6,251 nucleotides of DNA from Micavibrio aeruginosavorus (GTDB taxonomy: Bacteria > Pseudomonadota > Alphaproteobacteria > Micavibrionales > Micavibrionaceae): contig QFNK01000114.1 in the NCBI GenBank assembly GCA_003240795.1, positions 1 to 6,251 on the forward strand. Direction: 5' to 3'. Within the stretch, counting starts at the first letter, position 1; each line of letters opens with the position of its first letter. Under the pieces are notes generated by a model. It saw nothing but the letters and a program-made list of their open reading frames with translations. It had not been told where the DNA came from and did not search any database. This document shows, piece by piece, positions 1 through 5,196 of the stretch. Both the position numbers and the translations under genes were made by a program.

Positions 1-318
1 AGCAAGAAGTTTACAGATAGCCACAAGGCATATTCTTCCCAGAGGGCAGAGCAGGAAAGAGTTCGGTACGAACAATTCATGGCGCAGCAGGATTTAATAG
101 AGCGACAAAAGCAATATGCGCAGAGATGCATTAATCGGTACGAATCATCAATGCCGAAAGAATATAAGACAAACTGCTATGGCAGCGCGTCCCCTGACGG
201 TCGCAATATTATCGGATATCAGAATTGTACAACCGCAGAACAGAGACAATACGCACCACCTTATATCGTTAACCAATGTTACGCGGAAGCAAGGCAGGCC
301 GTGCCCCTAGGTTATTAA
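1..318 (+). CDS. C-terminal part of a hypothetical protein with four evenly spaced cysteines
   Basis: The frame is open from base 1 to the TAA at 316-318, so the window shows at least 105 residues of a gene that probably starts further left. The first in-frame ATG is at 79, but no good ribosome binding site precedes it and the reading continues smoothly upstream, so I treat it as internal. The first half is rich in Q, E, R and K (about QRAEQERVRYEQF...IERQKQYAQ) and could form a helix or short coiled coil. Counted from the ATG at 79, cysteines lie at 17, 33, 50 and 67, almost equally spaced, which suggests two disulphides in an exported domain. The following gene starts 30 bases downstream and encodes a secreted protein, which fits an envelope role. 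I do not recognise the family. The gene is well supported as coding but its function is unknown. Confidence 0.6.
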   Translation, partial: SKKFTDSHKAYSSQRAEQERVRYEQFMAQQDLIERQKQYAQRCINRYESSMPKEYKTNCYGSASPDGRNIIGYQNCTTAEQRQYAPPYIVNQCYAEARQAVPLGY

Positions 319-336
319 TGGAGGCTTGTAAACGAA

Positions 337-342
337 GAAGGG
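337..342 (+). promoter_or_regulatory. Ribosome binding site that decides the start of the next gene
   Basis: GAAGGG lies directly against the ATG at 343 but six bases before the ATG at 349. A Shine-Dalgarno sequence needs a gap, so the start at 349 is the better choice. It also gives a cleaner signal peptide beginning MIKLA. Confidence 0.55.
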
Positions 343-348
343 ATGTTG

Positions 349-705
349 ATGATAAAGCTTGCTTTAATAATACTGCTCCAGATTGGCTTGGCTTACCCCG
401 TATATGCGGATGAACGTTCTCTCACGTGGGGTTTGGGCATGCTGAAAAGCATATCCGGCATCATCGGCGCGGCGGAAGCATGCAACAATGGACATATTCG
501 TGCCGATGCCATCAGCGCGTATCGTGCCGCTTTGAAAGCTCTTGTGAAGAACGGCGTGATACCCGAAGAAGACATATCCTTCATCATTGATATGAATGCA
601 AGAACGGCTCTCACCATAAAAAAGGACTTCTTACGGGATGGCCCAATCTCATGCTCTGAATTACCAGAGACATGGCAAGGTATTAAAGCAGATATGGGGT
701 TATAA
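349..705 (+). CDS. Small exported protein of unknown function
   Basis: This encodes 118 residues from the ATG at 349; an alternative ATG at 343 would add two residues. Residues 1-20 are a clear Sec signal peptide: a lysine at position 3, a hydrophobic core (LALIILLQIGLA), and a V-Y-A signal peptidase I site with predicted cleavage before DERS. The mature part of about 98 residues looks mostly helical (a stretch around ADAISAYRAALKALVKNG, then EEDISFIIDMNARTAL). It has two cysteines, C45 and C102, that could form one disulphide in the periplasm. No lipobox and no catalytic motif is visible, and I do not recognise the family. It lies 30 bases after the upstream gene, and its TAA is followed one base later by the ATG of the next gene, so the three genes are probably cotranscribed. 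A small periplasmic accessory or inhibitor-like protein is possible, but that is a guess. Confidence 0.75.
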   Translation: MIKLALIILLQIGLAYPVYADERSLTWGLGMLKSISGIIGAAEACNNGHIRADAISAYRAALKALVKNGVIPEEDISFIIDMNARTALTIKKDFLRDGPISCSELPETWQGIKADMGL

Positions 706-706
706 G

Positions 707-919
707 ATGGAAATATTAATAAGTTCGCTTGTTTGTGCTGTAGCTGGCTATTTCCTGGGCCGGGAACATGGACGTACGGAAGGTTTTGATAAGGGGCAAG
801 ATCATGGATACAAACAATGTCTTAAAAACTACGATGCTTCTATAAAAATAGGAACCGAAATAATGGAGAAAACGAAAATCCAAGGGATTCCTAGTAGAGT
901 AAACAAATCCGAGTTTTAA
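707..919 (+). CDS. Small membrane-anchored protein with a six-fold glycine-every-four-residues repeat
   Basis: This encodes 70 residues from the ATG at 707, one base after the upstream stop codon, so translation is probably coupled. A GGGG tract at 696-699 inside the upstream gene can serve as ribosome binding site. An in-frame ATG at 638 would overlap the upstream gene by 68 bases and is unlikely. Residues 3-17 (ILISSLVCAVAGYFL) form one short membrane segment. Glycines then fall at 14, 18, 22, 26, 30 and 34, exactly four apart, running from the membrane segment into a charged stretch (GREHGRTEGFDKGQDHGYKQ). The rest is polar and lysine-rich. C10 does not sit in a proper lipobox. Glycine-every-fourth patterns are known in glycine-zipper membrane proteins, in the FliH/YscL N-terminal region and in Yae1-type GX3 repeats, where they pack helices. 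I do not recognise the protein as a member of any of these. Function is unknown. Confidence 0.7.
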   Translation: MEILISSLVCAVAGYFLGREHGRTEGFDKGQDHGYKQCLKNYDASIKIGTEIMEKTKIQGIPSRVNKSEF

Positions 920-962
920 AAACTGCTGAGAAAATTAGAGCACTCTGGGATGGCGAGTGGCG

Positions 963-1019
963 AAGTAGGCGGCGAAGGGGCCATACGCCCCCCCCCTTTT
1001 CGTGTTTTTTAAGTAGGCG
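963..1019. repeat. 9-base direct repeat AAGTAGGCG flanking the first hairpin
   Basis: AAGTAGGCG occurs at 963-971 and again at 1011-1019, 48 bases apart, on either side of the terminator-like hairpin. The first copy overlaps a second short repeat, GGCGAAG at 959-965 and 971-977. The copies are exact but short. They could be a duplication left by a past insertion or slippage, or chance. Confidence 0.4.
973..1010 (+). terminator. Probable rho-independent terminator of the small-gene operon
   Basis: CGAAGGGG (973-980) can pair with the C- and T-rich arm ending TTTTCG (995-1002), with two G-U pairs or a small bulge, and TGTTTTTT follows. It lies 54 bases after the last small gene and has the T tract only on the + strand. 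A run of nine C (988-996) lies in the loop and 3' arm and could shift the pairing. Confidence 0.5.
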
Positions 1020-1020
1020 T

Positions 1021-1053
1021 TTTTTTGAAGGGGGTGGGGCTTCCTTCAAAAAA
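1021..1053. repeat. Perfect 11-bp inverted repeat with an 11-base loop
   Basis: TTTTTTGAAGG (1021-1031) is the exact reverse complement of CCTTCAAAAAA (1043-1053). The loop is G-rich (GGGTGGGGCTT). On either strand the T run precedes the stem and an A run follows it, so this is not a standard terminator. It could be a transcript-stabilising hairpin or a protein-binding palindrome. Confidence 0.6.
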
Positions 1054-1134
1054 GAAAAATAGTTTTCTTGCCTCTGTTGTTCGTATCCGTATGGTTATGT
1101 TCATCCTGAATTATCGGGGTTGGAACAATAAAAC

Positions 1135-1154
1135 GGGGTATCAAAAGGGGTATC
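1135..1154. repeat. Tandem GGGGTATC pair, 12-base period
   Basis: GGGGTATC occurs at 1135-1142 and 1147-1154, separated by AAAA. Two copies on one face of the helix (12-base spacing) could be a binding site or an integrase arm-type site. There is no neighbouring gene to support either. Confidence 0.35.
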
Positions 1155-1267
1155 GCTTAAATCGGATTTAAAAAAAGTATTTTTTATCAATACATTATCT
1201 CCTCAATTCGAAAGAAGCCCCATCCACCATTTAGTCTTGGTTTTCAAAACTTGAGAATATCGAGCAC

Positions 1268-1294
1268 AAAGCCCCGCTGTTTCGCGGAGTTTTT
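1268..1294 (+). terminator. Terminator-like hairpin with no gene in front of it
   Basis: AAAGCCCCGC pairs with GCGGAGTTTTT around a six-base loop (TGTTTC). The central CCGC/GCGG core is perfect, one C-A mismatch follows, and the outer A residues pair with the T tract. This is the usual shape of a rho-independent terminator on the + strand. The nearest upstream gene ends about 350 bases away and already has its own candidate terminator, so it may end an unseen small RNA or shield the sugar operon from read-through. Confidence 0.5.
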
Positions 1295-1437
1295 GCTTGT
1301 TGGCCTGCCCCGGCAACATTTTCAGACTTTCCGTATCGGCATTTCCCGTTATTTGGCGTTGTTGCGCTGCGTATATATTTTATGAAGGAAAGAACCTAGT
1401 TTTATACCTTCTGTCAGGTGAACATGTAAAAGAGCCC

Positions 1438-2256
1438 ATGCAGCGTGAACGAGTGACTATCGGTCGGGATGAAAATTCGGGTTCTTTCGATGCCCGTATG
1501 TCGGCGGATATATTTCAGCCCGATAAAAAAAGTCATAGCAGGAAAGTGGCGTTTGTTTTCCATGGCCGGAACGGGGCTTCGGATGCCGAGCATATGATCA
1601 AGGTCATTGCGGCATACACACGATGCGGCTATCTGGTCGTCGCCCCCAATCTTTGCAATTCCGAGTGGAACGGCAGCGCGGGACAAGGCACGGAGTTTAC
1701 GATGCACAATCATGTCCGTGATTCTCGGCGCAGTATTGAATGGGCGATTTCTGAAAAAAATCATTTTGGTTGGGACGGAAGAAGTTTCGCGCTTTGCGGA
1801 CACAGCATGGGCGGGTATGCCGCGTTGTTTCTGGCGGCGACGGATTATAGGGGCACGGCTGATCATGTTCTGGCTGTCGCCCCGGCGATCAGTGGCGAAT
1901 GCCTGATCGATGCGCGCCGCAAGTATCATCCCAATGGGATTGAGAATATGCTGATTGAAACCCCTTCCGCGCTGGCGGAATGGCCTCGGCACGATTTGTT
2001 CAATGTTGTCGCGGGGCTTACCATGCCGGTGTCTGCCGTGGTGGGGGTGGATGACAATCTGACCCTGCCATCCGATATCGGGCGCTTTTTTTCAGCGTTA
2101 CCGAAAGGGCAGGAGTTTGAAGTGTTGGATGGCGAGCATCACTGCCTTGTAGGCGAAAACATACCTGACATTCTGGCCCGAAAAATCGGGCGACTGGAAG
2201 CGGCGGCACGATCCGCCGAACCCGTAATGGCATTTTCGCGCGGGCCGGTGATTTAA
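1438..2256 (+). CDS. Alpha/beta-hydrolase (esterase or dienelactone-hydrolase-like)
   Basis: This encodes 272 residues of an alpha/beta-hydrolase fold protein. Visible landmarks are HGRNG (42-46, after strand VAFVF, the oxyanion-hole loop), the nucleophile elbow GHSMGG (121-126, S123), an acid in VVGVDDN (D205 or D206) and a histidine in GEHHCL (H234 or H235). The triad is therefore complete. There is no signal peptide, so it is probably cytoplasmic. The frame is open back to a TTG at 1297, but that extension overlaps the edge of a terminator hairpin and reads like untranslated DNA. The ATG at 1438 keeps the first beta strand (FDARMSADIFQP), although its ribosome binding site (AAAAGAG, three bases away) is weak. 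The stop overlaps the next start as TAATG, so it is translationally coupled to the GH15 glucoamylase. It may deacylate a modified glucan or oligosaccharide; that is inferred from the neighbour only. The family is sure but the substrate is unknown. Confidence 0.88.
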   Translation: MQRERVTIGRDENSGSFDARMSADIFQPDKKSHSRKVAFVFHGRNGASDAEHMIKVIAAYTRCGYLVVAPNLCNSEWNGSAGQGTEFTMHNHVRDSRRSIEWAISEKNHFGWDGRSFALCGHSMGGYAALFLAATDYRGTADHVLAVAPAISGECLIDARRKYHPNGIENMLIETPSALAEWPRHDLFNVVAGLTMPVSAVVGVDDNLTLPSDIGRFFSALPKGQEFEVLDGEHHCLVGENIPDILARKIGRLEAAARSAEPVMAFSRGPVI

Positions 2257-3602
2257 TGGCTCCCTCATCCCTTGATCACTGGATAGACAGACAACGCTCC
2301 TTAAGCCTCTCTCATCTTAAAGCCAGTCTTTCCGCCACGCATCTCTCCCACACCCGCAAGGCCTTTGCACAAACGGTAAGGCCTGCATGCGGATCCGTTC
2401 TGGCATCGCCTGTGTCGGCACATTGGGATCCGGAGCCGGATTATTTTTATCATTGGGTCAGGGATGCGGCCATTGTGATGAATGCCGTTGTCGAAGTTGC
2501 ACGGCATGCAAAAGACAATGAGGAAAAACAAAAATGGCTGGACGCGTTTGATGACTATATCGATTTCAGTCTTCGTTGTACGGAAACAGGCGCGGTTCCG
2601 CTCGCGGAAAATCCTTTACTGGCACAAACGGTTTCCGGGGCGCGGCAATTTTTACGGACGACAGAAGATATTGCCGGTCTGAACGAGGAAACGGTTTTAA
2701 AAGAGCCGCGGTTCAATCCCGATGGGACTTTGGATCTTTTGCAATGGGCAAAACCGCAATATGACGGACCAGCGCTTCGTGCGCTGACGAGCCTTAATTA
2801 CATTCGGTTAAGCCGGGAGCAAGGGCGGCCTATCACGCCGCAGCTTGTGACGCTCCTGAAGAAGGATCTCGATTTTACGGTGAGCCATGCCGATGAACCC
2901 TGCATCGGGCCGTGGGAAGAAGATCATGAGATGGATCAGCATTATTTTACGTCCCTATGCCAGCTTGGGGCGATATATCACGGTAAAGAGTGGATAGAAG
3001 GCAAGCAAGCCGATGCCGCGACCGAAAAACTCTATAAAGGGCTCGACAGTCATTGGGACGAGACGCGCGGCCTATATATATCATTGCGGCAAGCAAGGGC
3101 AGGGTTTGATGCCGGCCAATTCATGGCGGCATTGCATGCCGATCTTCCGGGTAGCCGTCATTCCTTGCAGGACCCGAAACTTTTAAAAACGGTTTCAGCG
3201 ATGGAGGATTATTTTGCGCGGGCCTATCCTTTGAATGCGGGTGCCGCATCCGTTGTGATCGGCCGAAGCGAGCGTGACAAATATTTCGGCAACAATCCAT
3301 GGTTTCCAACGACGTTGTCACTGGCAGAATTTTATTACAAGATGGCGGAGAGAAGCGAAAGGTTTGCAGGCCAGTATGTAGACAAAGCAGAGAACATTCT
3401 TAAGGCTGTGCTTCCACACGTGCCGAAGGATGGTTCCTTGTCCGAACAATTTGACCGTGCCAGCGGTCACCCTGTTTCGGCGCGGCATTTGACATGGAGC
3501 TATGCCGCGTTCCTCTGCGCCACTCAGGCCCGCGAGCAGGCACTTTCCGCACCTGATCGCAATAACGGCCCTATGCCGGGGATAATTCCGGCGCTATTTT
3601 AG
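2256..3602 (+). CDS. GH15 glucoamylase (glucan 1,4-alpha-glucosidase), catalytic domain only
   Basis: This encodes 448 residues of family GH15, an (alpha/alpha)6-barrel inverting enzyme that releases glucose from the non-reducing ends of alpha-1,4-glucans. Landmarks in order are YFYHWVRDAA (63-72), QYDGPALRAL (168-177), GPWEED (218-223, with E221 matching the general acid of the family's WEE motif), GNNPWFPTTLSLAEFYYK (345-362), and GSLSEQFD (393-400, with E397 as general base), followed by SARHLTWSYAAF (408-419). Both catalytic glutamates are present. There is no signal peptide and no N-terminal beta-sandwich domain, which most bacterial GH15 enzymes carry, so the protein is short and probably cytoplasmic, resembling the catalytic domain of eukaryotic glucoamylases. 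Glycogen or imported maltodextrin is the likely substrate. Trehalose or dextran activity also occurs in GH15 and cannot be excluded. The ATG overlaps the hydrolase stop codon (TAATG) and no strong Shine-Dalgarno is seen, so translation probably depends on coupling. Confidence 0.93.
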   Translation: MAPSSLDHWIDRQRSLSLSHLKASLSATHLSHTRKAFAQTVRPACGSVLASPVSAHWDPEPDYFYHWVRDAAIVMNAVVEVARHAKDNEEKQKWLDAFDDYIDFSLRCTETGAVPLAENPLLAQTVSGARQFLRTTEDIAGLNEETVLKEPRFNPDGTLDLLQWAKPQYDGPALRALTSLNYIRLSREQGRPITPQLVTLLKKDLDFTVSHADEPCIGPWEEDHEMDQHYFTSLCQLGAIYHGKEWIEGKQADAATEKLYKGLDSHWDETRGLYISLRQARAGFDAGQFMAALHADLPGSRHSLQDPKLLKTVSAMEDYFARAYPLNAGAASVVIGRSERDKYFGNNPWFPTTLSLAEFYYKMAERSERFAGQYVDKAENILKAVLPHVPKDGSLSEQFDRASGHPVSARHLTWSYAAFLCATQAREQALSAPDRNNGPMPGIIPALF

Positions 3603-3720
3603 AAGCTGGCTTTCCTTTCTCGGATGCTGGCACGCAAGAGGACACGGACGGCAACCTGTCACATGTAAGTCCCATGTCCGGTAAAAAGTCAGGATCCTGC
3701 CTCGTATCAGAAGGCATAAC

Positions 3721-3766
3721 CGGCGGATGCATTCTTGAATAGCTGCCGCCGTTTATTTTCATTTTT
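3721..3766 (+). terminator. Strong rho-independent terminator of the hydrolase-GH15 operon
   Basis: CGGCGG (3721-3726) pairs exactly with CCGCCG (3746-3751). Inside, GC plus ATTC pairs with GAAT plus GC with small bulges, and a T-rich tail (TTTATTTTCATTTTT, 3752-3766) follows. The T tract is on the + strand only. It lies about 120 bases after the GH15 stop and its tail reaches the stop codon of the opposing GH144 gene, so it protects that gene from antisense transcription. Confidence 0.7.
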
Positions 3767-5178
3767 CACGAAATAGAAAGCGTCTGCGTTTTTTCGCGGG
3801 ACAATTCGGGCTGATTCAGATGCGGGCTTTCGAAGCCGAGCCTGTTCAGCCCGAATTTTACTTCGGGGCAGGACATAAAGAGGTTCCATAGAAGGCCCGA
3901 GCGATGGTTTTCGATCATCGCGACTATCGGCCCCTGATCGATTGCCAGATGGCTGGGGGCAACCCAGTTCTGAGAGGGGTTGAAGGCATCGACAAAGCCG
4001 TATTCCGTCCAGAGGTCATCGCCGCGGTCTTCGTAGAAATGGCGCAAGGCCTCCATTGAATGGATGGGGGTATAGGGGAACGAAGACAGCGCGGCGGTCG
4101 GCGTGATCGTGCCGTTGTCGAGCCCCAGCTTGCCCTTTACAGGCGCGTGCACATTGTAGCCGCCCGGCGTGTCGCTTGCCGTCAGTCCCCAGCAATTCGC
4201 GCCATAGCCTGCATGACCGGCGGGATTGTCTATGCAATAGGCCCTGTTGATCAAAGTGTGCGCCACGTTTTGTTTCCAGTAACTTGCGTTTCCGTCTTTC
4301 AGGCCGCGCGGATCAAGCCCCAGAAAAGAATAGTGGGAGAAGAACAGGGGGCCGCCGCCCGCAGGGCCAAGCGGAAGTTTTATGCCGTAGAAACTGTCGC
4401 CGTTCTTGTAAAAGTCCATGCCGCTGCACCAGCCGGTCCGATAAACATCCGGAGATACAGCATGGGTCGGGGAAGAGGCGGCGAGGACATGTGTAATCAC
4501 CGCTTCGTTCCAGCCGGTGACAGGCCATTCCCCGAGCCCCGTTTCGGGATGGTTCAGCCATTGCAGGTTTTTGCCGTCAGCGGAAAGGTGGGAATCCCAT
4601 TCGATATGATGCCACAGCCTGTTTATCCGTTTCCGCAGGTCGGTTTCTTCAGGTGTGCTTTTCGAGAAATACTGACGCGCGGTAAGCAGACCCATGAAAA
4701 GGAAGGCGGTTTCCACCAGATTTCCGCCGCGTTCGGCCACTGGAACGGCAACGGCCTGTTCGCCTTCGCCCACGGATTCGAAAAAGTTTGCGCGTCCTGT
4801 GCGGGAGTCGATGAAGTGCGGGAAAACGCCATGGTGCGTTTCCGTTTTCTCCAGAAACGATACGATTTTTTCAAGGCGGGCGCAGACTTCATCGCGTTTT
4901 AGCCATGCCCTTTCTACCCCGGCGAGCATTCCCATGATGCCGAATCCCGTACCGCCTGTTGTGACGGTCTCGCTGCAGTCATAAAGCGTGTAATCTTCGT
5001 CCGTTCTGCGTTCCCGCGCCATGCCGCTCAGCGGATGTCCGTGATCCCAGAAATACCGTAGGGTTTGTCTTTGTACGAGATCGAGAAGGTCATGATCCGG
5101 CAATCCCTTGATAACCCCGACAACGGGTAGCGATGTTTCGCCGTTCGTGCTGTTCGTGAAATCCTGCCTGATATTCAT
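3766..5178 (-). CDS. GH144-type endo-beta-1,2-glucanase ('glucoamylase family protein', PF10091)
   Basis: This encodes 470 residues of an (alpha/alpha)6-barrel enzyme. Family landmarks in order are QRQTLRYFWDHGHP (36-49), GFGIMGMLAGVERAW (78-92), LVETAFLFMGLLTARQYF (154-171), TGWNEAVITHVLAASSPTH (221-239), SHYSFLGLDPRGLKD (281-295), GYGANCWGLTASD (324-336), DNGTITPTAALSSFPYTP (354-371) and AIDQGPIVAMIENHRSGLLW (412-431). These match the group that holds the characterised endo-beta-1,2-glucanases of GH144, which cut beta-1,2-glucan to sophoro-oligosaccharides. The common database label 'glucoamylase' is misleading. The start at 5178 has GGGG six bases upstream, and an in-frame TAA at 5197-5199 rules out a longer start. 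The N-terminus (MNIRQDFTNSTNGET) is not a signal peptide, unlike many relatives. It follows the GH3 gene by 18 bases and is almost certainly cotranscribed with it. Substrate assignment is by family and neighbour; other beta-glucans remain possible. Confidence 0.88.
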   Translation of the reverse strand: MNIRQDFTNSTNGETSLPVVGVIKGLPDHDLLDLVQRQTLRYFWDHGHPLSGMARERRTDEDYTLYDCSETVTTGGTGFGIMGMLAGVERAWLKRDEVCARLEKIVSFLEKTETHHGVFPHFIDSRTGRANFFESVGEGEQAVAVPVAERGGNLVETAFLFMGLLTARQYFSKSTPEETDLRKRINRLWHHIEWDSHLSADGKNLQWLNHPETGLGEWPVTGWNEAVITHVLAASSPTHAVSPDVYRTGWCSGMDFYKNGDSFYGIKLPLGPAGGGPLFFSHYSFLGLDPRGLKDGNASYWKQNVAHTLINRAYCIDNPAGHAGYGANCWGLTASDTPGGYNVHAPVKGKLGLDNGTITPTAALSSFPYTPIHSMEALRHFYEDRGDDLWTEYGFVDAFNPSQNWVAPSHLAIDQGPIVAMIENHRSGLLWNLFMSCPEVKFGLNRLGFESPHLNQPELSREKTQTLSIS

Positions 5179-5196
5179 GATGATCCCCGCAATTTT

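Larger units (their letters stand above)
920..1437. other. Non-coding stretch between the small genes and the sugar operon
   Basis: About 520 bases without a convincing gene on either strand. From left to right it holds a terminator-like hairpin with a run of nine C, an 11-bp inverted repeat, a tandem GGGGTATC pair, an AT-rich part (about 1160-1200), a second terminator-like hairpin, and then the leader of the hydrolase gene. A weak promoter-like element (TTGGCG at 1353-1358 and TATATT at 1374-1379, 15 bases apart) lies upstream of the hydrolase gene but is too poor to call. No tRNA could be folded here. Confidence 0.6.

Noticed and set aside
638..706. A longer start (ATG 638) for the glycine-ladder protein
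   Set aside because: It would overlap the secreted-protein gene by 68 bases, and its added residues are polar and would bury the membrane segment. The ATG at 707 has a GGGG tract at the right distance.
1009..1104. A 31-codon open frame on the - strand
   Set aside because: It has no spaced ribosome binding site, runs through the 11-bp inverted repeat and ends in a low-complexity peptide.
1200..1230. A tRNA-like 3' end (TTCGAAA ... CCACCA)
   Set aside because: The bases around TTCGAAA do not form a T stem, and no matching acceptor, D or anticodon arms could be found upstream.
1414..1992. A 192-codon open frame on the - strand
   Set aside because: It is opposite the alpha/beta hydrolase, whose catalytic motifs fix the + strand as coding.
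4060..4902. A 280-codon open frame on the + strand
   Set aside because: It lies wholly opposite the GH144 gene, whose - strand translation carries all family motifs. The + strand product is arginine-rich and has no recognisable domain.
3766..5178. True glucoamylase activity for the - strand barrel enzyme
   Set aside because: The 'glucoamylase' label of this family is historical. The motifs are not those of GH15, and characterised members act on beta-1,2-glucan.
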